DNA of 64,000 nucleotides from Rhodanobacter glycinis. GTDB lineage: Bacteria > Pseudomonadota > Gammaproteobacteria > Xanthomonadales > Rhodanobacteraceae. The notes beneath the pieces were generated by a model that saw only the letters and a program-made list of their open reading frames with translations, did no database searches and was not told the origin of the DNA. The DNA lies in the NCBI RefSeq assembly GCF_900114325.1, contig NZ_FOSR01000005.1:186001-250000 (forward strand). Reading direction: 5' to 3'. The translations under genes and the position numbers were made by a program. Positions 17,908-25,968 of this stretch are shown here, piece by piece (the stretch's first letter is position 1; the number at the start of each line of letters is the position of its first letter).

Positions 17908-19428
17908 ATGACAGCCATCAAGCAAGCCGACCTGATCCAGTCCGTCGCGGACGCCCTGCAGTACATCAGCTACTACCACCCGGTCGATTACATCAAGAGC
18001 CTCGCCGCTGCGTATGAGCGTGAGGAATCGCCGGCGGCGAAAGACGCGATGGCGCAGATCCTGATCAACTCGCGCATGGCGGCCGAGGGCCACCGGCCGC
18101 TGTGCCAGGACACCGGCATCGTCACCGTGTTCCTGAAGATCGGCATGAACGTACGCTGGGACGACGCCACCATGGGCGTGGAGGACATGGCCAACGAAGG
18201 CGTGCGCCGCGCCTATCTCGATCCGGACAACAAATTGCGCGCCAGCGTGCTGGCCGATCCGGCCGGCAAGCGCGTCAACACCAGGGACAACACGCCGTCG
18301 GTAGTGAATGTGTCGGTGGTGCCGGGCGACACCGTGGAAGTGATCGTGGCGGCCAAGGGCGGCGGCTCGGAGGCGAAGTCGAAATTCGTCATGCTCAATC
18401 CGTCCGATTCCATTGTCGATTGGGTGTTGAAGACCGTGCCGACCATGGGCGCCGGCTGGTGCCCGCCCGGCATGCTCGGCATCGGCATCGGTGGCACTGC
18501 CGAGAAGGCGATGCTGATGGCGAAGGAAGCGCTGATGGAGTCGATCGACATCCAGGAGCTGATCGCCCGCGGTCCGGCCAATCGTGCCGAGGAACTGCGC
18601 ATCGAGTTGTTCGAGAAGGTCAACGCGCTGGGTATCGGCGCGCAGGGCCTGGGCGGCCTTACCACCGTGCTCGACGTCAAGGTGAGGGATTACCCCACCC
18701 ACGCGGCCAACCTGCCGGTGGCGATGATTCCGAACTGCGCCGCCACGCGCCACGCGCACTTCGTGCTCGACGGCAGCGGCCCGGTGACGCTGGATCCGCC
18801 GTCGCTGGACGACTGGCCCAAGCTCACCTACAGCCCGCAGAACGCGCGCCGGGTGAACCTGGACACCATCACCAAGGAAGAAGTCGCCAGCTTCAAGCCG
18901 GGCGAGGTGGTGTTGCTCAACGGCAAGCTGCTGACTGGCCGCGACGCCGCGCACAAGCGCATCGTCGGCATGCTTGATCGCGGCGAGCCGTTGCCGGTCG
19001 ATTTCAAGGGCCGCTTCATCTATTACGTCGGCCCGGTCGATCCGGTGCGCGAGGAAGTGGTCGGCCCGGCCGGCCCCACCACCGCCACGCGCATGGACAA
19101 GTTCACCGAACAGGTGCTGGCGCAGACCGGCCTGCTCGGCATGGTTGGCAAGGCCGAGCGCGGTCCGGCCGCGATCGAGGCGATCAGGAAGCACCAGTCG
19201 GTCTATCTGATGGCCGTAGGCGGCGCCGCCTACCTGGTGTCCAAGGCGATCAAATCCTCGAAAGTGCTGGCTTTCGAGGACCTGGGCATGGAAGCGATCT
19301 ACGAGTTCGAGGTGAAGGACATGCCGGTGACCGTGGCGGTGGACAGCGCCGGCACCTCGGTGCACCAGACCGGCCCGAAGGAATGGCGCACGAAGATCGG
19401 CAAGATTCCCCTCGCTGTTATCGAATAA
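17908..19428 (+). CDS. fumA: Class I fumarate hydratase ([4Fe-4S], iron-sulfur fumarase)
   Basis: The 506-residue enzyme hydrates fumarate to L-malate in the TCA cycle and is oxygen sensitive because of its [4Fe-4S] cluster. The three cluster cysteines of the family are present: C66 in LCQDTG, C185 in WCPPGM and C277 in NCAATRH. Both alpha-like and beta-like halves are fused: VVAAKGGGSEAKSK and GIGIGGTAEKAMLMAKEALME in the first, LLNGKLLTGRDAAHKRI and GPTTATRMDKFTEQVL in the second. ATG 17908 (MTAIKQADLIQSVADALQY) is the normal start. It is monocistronic and followed by repeats. Confidence 0.96.
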   Translation: MTAIKQADLIQSVADALQYISYYHPVDYIKSLAAAYEREESPAAKDAMAQILINSRMAAEGHRPLCQDTGIVTVFLKIGMNVRWDDATMGVEDMANEGVRRAYLDPDNKLRASVLADPAGKRVNTRDNTPSVVNVSVVPGDTVEVIVAAKGGGSEAKSKFVMLNPSDSIVDWVLKTVPTMGAGWCPPGMLGIGIGGTAEKAMLMAKEALMESIDIQELIARGPANRAEELRIELFEKVNALGIGAQGLGGLTTVLDVKVRDYPTHAANLPVAMIPNCAATRHAHFVLDGSGPVTLDPPSLDDWPKLTYSPQNARRVNLDTITKEEVASFKPGEVVLLNGKLLTGRDAAHKRIVGMLDRGEPLPVDFKGRFIYYVGPVDPVREEVVGPAGPTTATRMDKFTEQVLAQTGLLGMVGKAERGPAAIEAIRKHQSVYLMAVGGAAYLVSKAIKSSKVLAFEDLGMEAIYEFEVKDMPVTVAVDSAGTSVHQTGPKEWRTKIGKIPLAVIE

Positions 19429-19454
19429 AAGCCTGCGCATGGCGCACGCCTTCG

Positions 19455-19492
19455 CCTCCTCCCCTGCAGGCAGGGGAGGATTGAGGAGGGGT
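19455..19492. repeat. Family A repeat, copy A1 (left arm of pair 1)
   Basis: CCTCCTCCCCTGC faces GCAGGGGAGG and is followed by ATTGAGGAGGGG, the layout shared by all family A copies (stem, then a GGGGTGAGGGG-like tail). It lies 27 nt after fumarase and could terminate its transcript. It faces copy A2 at 19635, with a family B palindrome in between. Confidence 0.75.
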
Positions 19493-19520
19493 CAACCACC
19501 CTCGCGCAACGCGTGTATCC

Positions 19521-19607
19521 CGTCATCCCGGCGAAAGCCGGGATCCAGTGCCTTTGCGCTTGGAAATGGCCTGAAGTCACTGGATTCCGGCTTTCGCTGG
19601 AATGACG
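19521..19607. repeat. Family B palindromic repeat, complete copy
   Basis: Two 30 nt arms, 19521-19550 and 19578-19607, are inverted copies with a few mismatches; the left arm starts CGTCATCCCGGCGAAAGCCG and reaches GGGATCCAGTG. Each arm has its own inner hairpin. The central 27 nt are unrelated to the arms. It sits inside family A pair 1, so one family has inserted beside or into the other. Confidence 0.85.
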
Positions 19608-19634
19608 ATAGGGACAGGGTCCTCGCAAGATTGG

Positions 19635-19673
19635 CCCCTCACCCCAGCCCTTTCCCCGGAGCGGAGAGGGAGT
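19635..19673. repeat. Family A repeat, copy A2 (right arm of pair 1)
   Basis: The sequence starts CCCCTCACCCCAGCCCTTTC and ends in GGAGAGGGAGT, the reverse orientation of A1. It matches A4 (22879-22918) and A9 (52156-52193) almost base for base, including the terminal GGGAGT. It is 13 nt upstream of the palindromic operator-like site of lysAC. Confidence 0.8.
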
Positions 19674-19685
19674 GCTCTAAAAGAT

Positions 19686-19701
19686 GGACATCTAGACGTC
19701 C
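19686..19701. promoter_or_regulatory. 16-bp palindrome resembling tandem Met boxes, upstream of lysAC
   Basis: GGACATCTAGACGTCC is a palindrome with a single mispaired position. Read as two 8-mers it matches the MetJ box AGACGTCT at 6 and 7 of 8 positions. It lies 86 nt ahead of the lysAC start, where an operator for the aspartate-family pathway would make sense. It is followed by a small hairpin, ATGCC (19704-19708) with GGCAT (19714-19718) around GAAAA. Whether this lineage has a MetJ-like regulator is not known to me, and an RNA leader is the alternative. Confidence 0.45.
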
Positions 19702-19786
19702 AAATGCCGAAAAGGCATATCCCGTTGCATTTCGGCTGCTGCGGCGCAACACTGGGGGATCCATTCCCAACCACTGACTCAAGCCC

Positions 19787-22402
19787 GTGACCTCGAATGC
19801 CCTTGCGCCGCTTTCCGCCGGCGCACCCTGGATCGTGATGAAGTTCGGCGGCACCAGTGTCGCCACCCTGCCGCGCTGGCAGAACATCATGGAGCTGGCT
19901 GCCTCCCGTCGTGCCGAAGGCGCGCGCGTGGTGATCGTCGTCTCCGCGCTGTCCGGCATCACCGATGCGCTCAAACAACTGTGCGCACAGGGCGACAAGG
20001 GCAAACGCATCGAATCCGCGCGGGCCATCGAGCAGCGCCATTACGAGTTGCTGGACCATATGGGACTGGCCGTGCCGGCCACCTTGGAGGCTCGCCTCAA
20101 GGATTTGCTGGCGCTGGCCGAGACCGGTTCGGCGAAGCTGGGCGAACTGGCCTGGCAGGCGCAGGTGCAGGCGCACGGCGAGCTGCTTTCCAGCACGCTG
20201 GGCGCGGCCTTCCTCACCCATAGCGGCTTGCCCACGCAGTGGGTGGACGCGCGCGACTGCCTGTCCGCCATCGCGCTGCCCAACCAGAACGAGCGCACCA
20301 AGCTGCTTTCGGCGATGGTCGAGACCAAGCCCGATCCGGCACTCAGTGACCGCCTCGCTGCGCTGGGCGACGTGTTCATCACCCAGGGTTTCATCGCCCG
20401 CGAGAGCGAAGGACGCACGGTGCTGCTCGGTCGCGGCGGCTCGGATACCTCGGCGTCCTACTTCGGCGCCTTGCTGCGGGCGCTGCGGGTGGAGATCTGG
20501 ACCGACGTGGCCGGCATGTTCACCGCCAATCCGCGCCAGGTATCCGGTGCGCGGCTGCTGCAGAAACTGGATTACGAGGAGGCCCAGGAAATCGCCTCCA
20601 CCGGCGCCAAGGTGCTGCATCCGCGTTGCCTGTCGCCATTGCGCGAGTCGCGCGTGCCGCTGCTGGTGAAGGACACTAACCGGCCCGAGCTGGAAGGCAC
20701 GGTGATCGGCCCGCAGGTGCGCGAGCACGCGCCCAGCGTCAAGGCGGTCAGCGCGCGCAAGGGCATCACCCTGATCTCGATGGAATCGGTGGGCATGTGG
20801 CAGCAGGTCGGCTTCCTGGCCGACGTGTTCGCGCAGTTCAAGCAGCACGGCCTGTCGGTGGACCTGATCGGTTCGGCCGAAACCAACGTCACCGTGTCGC
20901 TCGATCCCACCGAAAACCTGCTCGATTCCGACGCCATTGCGGCCCTGGCCGGCGACCTGGCCAAGGTGTGCCGGGTCAAGGTGATCGCGCCGTGCGCGGC
21001 GATCACCCTGGTCGGGCGCGGCATGCGTTCGATGCTGCATACCTTGTCCAGCGTGCTGGCCGAGTTCGACCAGTTGCGCGTGCACCTGATCTCGCAGTCG
21101 TCCAACAACCTCAACCTCACCTTCGTGGTGGACGAGGATGTGGTCGACACGCTGATCCCGCATCTGCACGAATTGCTGATTTCCGCCGGTGCACTGCGCA
21201 CCGACGACAGCGCGCTGTTCGGGCCTAGCTGGCAGAGTCTGTACGGCAGCGGCGACGTGGTCCCGTCGACTGCGTGGTGGCGTGACGGTGCGCAGCGCCA
21301 GCGCCTGCTCGACATCGCCGCCGAAGCCACGCCGCGCTATGTCTACCACCTGCCGACGGTGTGCAGGCAGGCGCGGGCACTGAAGTCGCTGGGCGCGGTC
21401 GATCGCGTGCACTACGCGGTGAAGGCAAACACGCATCCGGCGATCCTGCGTGCCCTGGTGGACGAAGGCTTCGCCTTTGAATGCGTGTCGCCGGGCGAGC
21501 TGGATGCGGTGACGGCGGTGGTGCCGGAAAGCGTGCCGCTGTTGTTCACGCCCAACTTCGCCTCGCGCGGGGATTTCGAGCGTGGGCTGGCCACGCGCGC
21601 CACCATCACGCTGGATGCGTTGCATCCGATCGAGCACTGGGGCGAACTGTTCCGTGGTCGCGAAATTTCCTTGCGGGTCGACCTCGGCCGCGGCCTGGGT
21701 CATCACGAAAAGGTTCGCACCGGTGGCAGCGGCAGCAAGTTCGGCCTGCCGATCGAGCAGCTTGACAGCTTTCTGCGCCACGCCGACGCGCATGGCGTGA
21801 TCGTGCGTGGCCTGCACGCGCACCTGGGCTCGGGCGTGCTCGATGCCAACCATTGGGGCGAGGTCTATGGTCAGCTCGCCAGTCTGGCCGAGCGCATCGG
21901 CAGCATCGCCTTCCTCAATATCGGTGGTGGACTTGGCGTGCCATCGCACCCGGGCGAGTCCAGCCTGGACATCGGCGAACTGGACGCGGTGCTGCGCCAG
22001 GTCAAGGCGGCCTATCCGCACTACCAGTTGTGGATGGAACCGGGCCGCTACCTGGTGGCCGATGCCGGCGTGCTGCTGACCCACGTCACCCAGACCAAGG
22101 GCAAGGGCAGTTGGCGTTATCTGGGTGTGGACACCGGCATGAATAGCCTGATCCGCCCCGCGCTGTACGACGCCTGGCACGAAATCGCCAATCTCACCCG
22201 TCTCGACGAGCCGGCCACCGCGTTGTTCCAGGTGGTGGGACCGATCTGCGAAAGCGGCGACGTGCTGGGCAGCGACCGCCGCCTGCCGGAGCCGCAGGAA
22301 GGCGACGTGATCCTGGTCGCCCAGGCCGGTGCCTACGGCAAGGTGATGTCCTCGCCGTACAACCTGCGTGGTGATACCGAGGAAATCGTGCTGGACGACT
22401 GA
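19787..22402 (+). CDS. lysAC: Bifunctional aspartate kinase / diaminopimelate decarboxylase
   Basis: This 871-residue fusion carries the first and last steps of lysine synthesis. The N-terminal aspartate kinase phosphorylates aspartate (KFGGTS at residues 19-24, GGSDTSA, ARLLQKLDYEEAQEIASTGAKVLHPR in place) and ends in two ACT regulatory domains (about 320-470). The C-terminal half is a PLP-dependent decarboxylase that converts meso-diaminopimelate to L-lysine: the Schiff-base lysine is K546 in HYAVKAN, followed by ECVSPGEL, GSGSKFGLP, HLGSGV, NIGGGLG, EPGRYLV and the substrate Cys in GPICESGD. The start is GTG 19787, because an internal ATG would remove part of the kinase strand. The fusion is characteristic of Xanthomonadales. 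Confidence 0.95.
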   Translation: MTSNALAPLSAGAPWIVMKFGGTSVATLPRWQNIMELAASRRAEGARVVIVVSALSGITDALKQLCAQGDKGKRIESARAIEQRHYELLDHMGLAVPATLEARLKDLLALAETGSAKLGELAWQAQVQAHGELLSSTLGAAFLTHSGLPTQWVDARDCLSAIALPNQNERTKLLSAMVETKPDPALSDRLAALGDVFITQGFIARESEGRTVLLGRGGSDTSASYFGALLRALRVEIWTDVAGMFTANPRQVSGARLLQKLDYEEAQEIASTGAKVLHPRCLSPLRESRVPLLVKDTNRPELEGTVIGPQVREHAPSVKAVSARKGITLISMESVGMWQQVGFLADVFAQFKQHGLSVDLIGSAETNVTVSLDPTENLLDSDAIAALAGDLAKVCRVKVIAPCAAITLVGRGMRSMLHTLSSVLAEFDQLRVHLISQSSNNLNLTFVVDEDVVDTLIPHLHELLISAGALRTDDSALFGPSWQSLYGSGDVVPSTAWWRDGAQRQRLLDIAAEATPRYVYHLPTVCRQARALKSLGAVDRVHYAVKANTHPAILRALVDEGFAFECVSPGELDAVTAVVPESVPLLFTPNFASRGDFERGLATRATITLDALHPIEHWGELFRGREISLRVDLGRGLGHHEKVRTGGSGSKFGLPIEQLDSFLRHADAHGVIVRGLHAHLGSGVLDANHWGEVYGQLASLAERIGSIAFLNIGGGLGVPSHPGESSLDIGELDAVLRQVKAAYPHYQLWMEPGRYLVADAGVLLTHVTQTKGKGSWRYLGVDTGMNSLIRPALYDAWHEIANLTRLDEPATALFQVVGPICESGDVLGSDRRLPEPQEGDVILVAQAGAYGKVMSSPYNLRGDTEEIVLDD

Positions 22403-22406
22403 GCCC

Positions 22407-22504
22407 GCGATTTTCTCCCTCTCCCCTCTGGGACGCGGGGAAGGGCCATGGATGGCCCTGCTCTGAGGAGCGAGGAAGAGGGTTGGGGTGAGGGGCGGGT
22501 GCTC
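22407..22504. repeat. Family A repeat, copy A3 (left arm of pair 2, expanded)
   Basis: The copy starts TTTCTCCCTCTCCCCTCTGG and ends AGAGGGTTGGGGTGAGGGGC, with a longer loop than other copies that itself contains GGGCCATGGATGGCCC. It directly follows the lysAC stop and faces copy A4 across the DUF559 pseudogene. The tail GGGTGCTCGC after it is shared with copy A8. Confidence 0.75.
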
Positions 22505-22538
22505 GCAACGGAGTAACCAAGAAAGCGAGGCTTCAAGG

Positions 22539-22919
22539 ATGAAGCGCCTGAACGTGGAGCGGGCACGAGATTTACGGGTGAGTCAGACGAATGCCGAGCA
22601 GCGTCTCTGGCACCACCTGCGCAACCGTCGCCTGCAAGGTTGAAAATTCCGCCGCCAGCAAGAAATCGACCGCTACATCGCCGATTTTGTCTGTCCGGAT
22701 GCGGGCTTGATCGTTGAACTGGACGGCAGCCAGCATGACGAACAGGTGGCATATGACGAGGCGCGCACCCGAAAGCTGCACACCATGGACTACCGAGTGC
22801 TGCGTTTCTGGGACAATGAAGCACTGACTAATATCGAGGGCGTGCTCGAGGTGATTCTGGAGGCCTTGGCAAGTCCGGCCCCTCACCCCAGCCCTCTCCC
22901 CGGAGGGGAGAGGGAGTAG
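22539..22919 (+). pseudogene. DUF559 (Vsr-like endonuclease fold) gene with an in-frame stop
   Basis: The frame from ATG 22539 reads as a DUF559 protein: NAEQRLWHHLRNRRL, then a TGA at 22641-22643, then KFRRQQEIDRYIADFVCPDA, VELDGSQH (the ELDG..H catalytic-type motif) and YRVLRFWDNEAL. Intact members of this family read G-F or G-W before KFRRQ at this point, so a sense codon mutated to TGA. About 127 codons in all, normal for the family. The last 15 codons and the TAG stop are supplied by family A repeat A4, so the protein end PAPHPSPLPGGERE is repeat-encoded. DUF559 proteins resemble very-short-patch-repair endonucleases; the cellular role is not established. Confidence 0.85.
22879..22918. 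repeat. Family A repeat, copy A4 (right arm of pair 2)
   Basis: It starts CCCCTCACCCCAGCCCTCTC and ends GGAGGGGAGAGGGAGT, inverted relative to A3. It overlaps and closes the DUF559 reading frame. The murL start lies 26 nt further on. Confidence 0.85.
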
Positions 22920-22944
22920 GGCATGCGGAGTATCGAGAGTGACA

Positions 22945-24342
22945 ATGACCATCCAACCGCGCCTGACCCAGGTGTTTCGTTTCCTGCATGCACGCTACGC
23001 CGATGGCGTGGCCGAGCTGGCTTACGCCTTCGACGACGGCGAGCCGCTGGTGGAACGCATCCGCTTTCCGAACGCGCCGGCTGTGCCGGCTGCGCGGCAG
23101 GGGGCGTTCGATGCCGCGCTGAAACTGCTGCACCTGGTCGCCGGCGTCAGCTATTACAAGGCCGGCGTGCCACCGAAGATCGAGCTGGCCGACGGTCCGC
23201 TGGACGGCGCCACGGCCCATCTGGTCGAGGCGCTCTACTTGCACGGTCTGGCCGAGTTCGCTTATCGCAACGGCCTTGACCTGCGTGGCCGCATCAATTT
23301 CCCGCGAAGCACAATATCTTCCTCTCTCCTCCGGGGAGAGGGTCGGGGTGAGGGGTCAACCTCGCCGGGCGTTGAAAAGAACGCGGCCCCGGTTCTGGGC
23401 CTGCCCAAGCGCACCCTCGTCCCCATCGGCGGCGGCAAGGATTCCCTCGTCGCAGTGGAGGCGATCAAAGCCATCGGCGGCGAAGCCACGGCGGTATGGA
23501 TCGGCAATTCGCCGCTGATCGCTGCCTGCGCCGAGCGCACCGGCCTGCCCATGCTGAACATCCAGCGCGAGCTGGCACCGGAATTGTTCGAGCTGAACCG
23601 GCTGGGCGCGTGGAACGGACATATCCCGGTGACGGCGGTGAATTCGGCGATTCTTGCCGTGGCCGCGATTCTGTACGGCTACGACTCCATCACCTTCGCC
23701 AACGAGCGCTCCGCTTCGGCCGCCACGCTGGAGTACGAAGGCCAGCAGGTGAATCACCAGTGGAGCAAGGGCTACGCGTTCGAGCAACTGCTGGGCGATT
23801 GGCTGCACTCGCACGTGGCCGCCGACCTCGATTACTGCTCGCTGCTGCGGCCGTACTCGGAGCTGGCGATCACCCGCGCGTTCGCCAGGTTGACGCCATA
23901 CTTCGACGCGTTCTCCAGCTGCAACCGCAACTTCCGCATCCTCGGCCCGAAGCCTGCTGACCGCTGGTGCGGCCAATGCCCGAAATGCCACTTCGTGTTC
24001 CTGGCGCTGGCGCCGTTCCTGCCCAAGCCGCGGCTGTTGTCGATCTTCGGTCGCAACCTGCTGGATGACGAATCGCAGGCCGCCGGTTTCGACGCGTTGC
24101 TGGAATACCAGGACCACAAGCCGTTCGAATGCGTGGGCGAGGGTGCCGAGGCGCGTGCGGCCATGTACACGCTGAGCCAGCGGCCGGAATGGCAGGAAGA
24201 CGCATTGGTCGCACGCTTCCGTGACGAGATCCTGCCGCAGCTCGATGCCGCGCAGCTGGCGCTGGAACCGTGGCTGGAGCCGTCTGCCGAACATCGCGTG
24301 CCGGCACGGTTGCAGGCGGCGCTCAAGGCCATCGACGCATGA
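22945..24342 (+). CDS. murL: UDP-MurNAc-L-Ala-L-Glu epimerase MurL, with an in-frame repeat insertion
   Basis: MurL turns UDP-MurNAc-L-Ala-L-Glu into the D-Glu form using ATP, replacing glutamate racemase; it was described in Xanthomonas with MurD2. The 465-residue protein carries a PP-loop-like motif VPIGGGKDSLVAVEAIK (about 160), WIGNSP, GHIPVTAVNSAILAVAAILYG, FANERSAS, EGQQVNHQWSKGYAFE, and the Cys pair in RWCGQCPKCHFVF. Between GRINFP and LGLPKRTLVPIGGG the frame runs through family A copy A5, adding about 25 residues (about 122-148) rich in Ser, Gly and Arg. Start ATG 22945 is preferred to GTG 22939 two codons upstream. murD2 follows after a REP pair. Confidence 0.9.
   Translation: MTIQPRLTQVFRFLHARYADGVAELAYAFDDGEPLVERIRFPNAPAVPAARQGAFDAALKLLHLVAGVSYYKAGVPPKIELADGPLDGATAHLVEALYLHGLAEFAYRNGLDLRGRINFPRSTISSSLLRGEGRGEGSTSPGVEKNAAPVLGLPKRTLVPIGGGKDSLVAVEAIKAIGGEATAVWIGNSPLIAACAERTGLPMLNIQRELAPELFELNRLGAWNGHIPVTAVNSAILAVAAILYGYDSITFANERSASAATLEYEGQQVNHQWSKGYAFEQLLGDWLHSHVAADLDYCSLLRPYSELAITRAFARLTPYFDAFSSCNRNFRILGPKPADRWCGQCPKCHFVFLALAPFLPKPRLLSIFGRNLLDDESQAAGFDALLEYQDHKPFECVGEGAEARAAMYTLSQRPEWQEDALVARFRDEILPQLDAAQLALEPWLEPSAEHRVPARLQAALKAIDA
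23321..23355. repeat. Family A repeat, copy A5, inside murL
   Basis: CCTCTCTCCTCCGGGGAGAG followed by GGTCGGGGTGAGGGG is the family A unit. It lies wholly within the murL coding region and keeps the reading frame, encoding SLLRGEGRGEG. It has no facing partner within murL. Confidence 0.85.
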
Positions 24343-24355
24343 GCGTATCTGTCTG

Positions 24356-24433
24356 TACGAGCGCACCCTGTGCGCGATGCTCTTGCACGGTTATCGAGGC
24401 AAAAAGCCATCGCGCACAGGGTGCGCTCCTACG
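24356..24433. repeat. REP-type inverted repeat pair, copy 2
   Basis: Perfect 21 nt arms at 24359-24379 (starting GAGCGCACCCTGTGCGCGAT) and 24408-24428 face each other across 28 nt, ending in CTCCTACGG as other REPs do. The pair fills the 105 nt between murL and murD2 and could act as a partial terminator or as an mRNA stabiliser for the upstream gene. Confidence 0.85.
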
Positions 24434-24447
24434 GGTGAGGCGGGTCG

Positions 24448-25821
24448 ATGCGCATCACTGAACTGGCGGGTCGACGTATCGCTGTCTGGGGCTTCGGTCG
24501 TGAGGGGCGTGCAGCGATCCGCGCGATTCACCAGCGGCTTCCGGAGCTGCCGCTGGCACTCTATTGTCGCGAAGACGAGGTCGCCGCTGCGCGCGACTTC
24601 GATCCCGCGCTCACGGTCTACGGCCACGAGCCGGAAGCGGTGGCGCTGTCGGCCTATGACGTGGTGGTGAAATCGCCGGGCATTTCCGCTTACAAACCCG
24701 CTATCGTTACCGCGCAGGCACAGGGCACTGCGTTCACTTCCGGCACCGCGCTGTGGTTCGCGGAAAACCCGGATGCACGCGTGATCGCGATCACCGGCAC
24801 CAAGGGCAAAAGCACCACCACTGCCTTCGTTGCGCATCTGGCGCGCTCGCTTGGCGTGCGCACGGCGTTGGCCGGCAATATCGGCCTGCCGCTGCTGGAG
24901 TTGCAGGGCCAAAACGCGGAGTTGTGGGCGGTGGAATTGTCCAGTTTCCAGACCGGCGAAGCCGGTCCGCTGGAATTGGGCGTGGTCACCAGCCTGTACG
25001 AGGAACATCTCGATTGGCACGGCTCGCGCGAACGCTACGTGGCCGACAAGCTAAAGCTCGCCGACGTGTCTCGCACGCTGCTGGTCAACGGCCTGCAGCC
25101 GACGCTGCTCGCGCACACCGCGGCGCACTCGCATCGGCTGCTGTTCGGCACGCCTGAGGGCTGGCACGTGGCCGACGGTGCGATCCGTCGTGGCGAAGAG
25201 GTCGTGTTCGATCTTGCATCGATGGCGGCGCCCGGCCTGCACAATGCCCTGAACGCCTGCGCCGCGCTGGCTGCGCTGGAAACCATGGGTTTCGACGCCG
25301 TGAAGGCTGCGCCCGCGCTGGCGACCTTCCAGGCGTTGCCGCACCGCCTGCAGTCGCTGGGCGAGCGCGACGGGGTGAGCTGGATCAACGACTCGATCAG
25401 CACCACCCCGCAAGCCACGCTGGCCGCGCTGGACAGCTTGGGCGAACGCGAAGTCACGGTGATCGTGGGTGGCCATGATCGCGGGCTGGACTGGTCGGAT
25501 TTCGTGCGGGCGACGAAGAATCGCGCGCACCTGCGCATCGTCGCCCAGGGCGCCAACGGCCCGCGCATCGCGCAGGCGTTGCGACAGGCGAAAACCGAAT
25601 TGCCCCTGGGCGAAGCCGAGGATTTCACCGACGCGGTGGCGATGGCCCGCATCGTCACCCCGGAAGGCGGCGTGGTGCTGCTGTCACCCGGCGCGCCCAG
25701 CTTCGACCAGTTCAAGGACTACGCCGCGCGCGGCCGCCGTTTCGCCGAGCTGGCGGGGTTCGATCCGGCCGCTATCACCAGCATCGACGGCATGGGCATC
25801 GAAGGCGCTTCCCAACAGTAA
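24448..25821 (+). CDS. murD2: UDP-MurNAc-L-Ala--L-glutamate ligase MurD2
   Basis: This 457-residue Mur ligase joins L-Glu, rather than D-Glu, to UDP-MurNAc-L-Ala; MurL then epimerises the product. Visible are the N-terminal Rossmann-like WGFGREGRAA (about 14-23), the ATP loop ITGTKGKSTTT (about 115-125), GNIGLPLLEL, ELSSFQTGE, the SLYEEHLDWHGS block and the C-terminal VIVGGHDRGLDWSDF and LLSPGAPSFDQF. The MurD family signature is clear; the L-Glu assignment rests on adjacency to murL, since the canonical dcw-cluster murD is not in this window. ATG 24448 is the only sensible start. Nonsense of a MurD duplicate is unlikely, as all motifs are intact. Confidence 0.88.
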   Translation: MRITELAGRRIAVWGFGREGRAAIRAIHQRLPELPLALYCREDEVAAARDFDPALTVYGHEPEAVALSAYDVVVKSPGISAYKPAIVTAQAQGTAFTSGTALWFAENPDARVIAITGTKGKSTTTAFVAHLARSLGVRTALAGNIGLPLLELQGQNAELWAVELSSFQTGEAGPLELGVVTSLYEEHLDWHGSRERYVADKLKLADVSRTLLVNGLQPTLLAHTAAHSHRLLFGTPEGWHVADGAIRRGEEVVFDLASMAAPGLHNALNACAALAALETMGFDAVKAAPALATFQALPHRLQSLGERDGVSWINDSISTTPQATLAALDSLGEREVTVIVGGHDRGLDWSDFVRATKNRAHLRIVAQGANGPRIAQALRQAKTELPLGEAEDFTDAVAMARIVTPEGGVVLLSPGAPSFDQFKDYAARGRRFAELAGFDPAAITSIDGMGIEGASQQ

Positions 25822-25968
25822 CCGTCGCCCCGATCCGCCTGGGATCGGCCGCGTTCGGACTGTTTTTCGGGTTGCGAGTACCCAAATCGGTCTCCGTTAA
25901 TGGGTCGGTGAACGGGAAGTCGTCTTCCACGCTCGACCTGACTGGCTTTCACCGCGAGCACCCGCGTC

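Noticed and set aside
16204-19440. 1078-codon minus-strand open frame
   Set aside because: It covers fumarase on the opposite strand and the peptidase in another frame; both genes are confidently assigned by motifs.
19577-22180. 867-codon minus-strand open frame
   Set aside because: It is antisense to lysAC and also starts inside repeat DNA.
19455-23355. Possible CRISPR array from spaced short repeats
   Set aside because: Spacing is irregular, orientation alternates, copies lie in coding sequence, and no cas gene is present.
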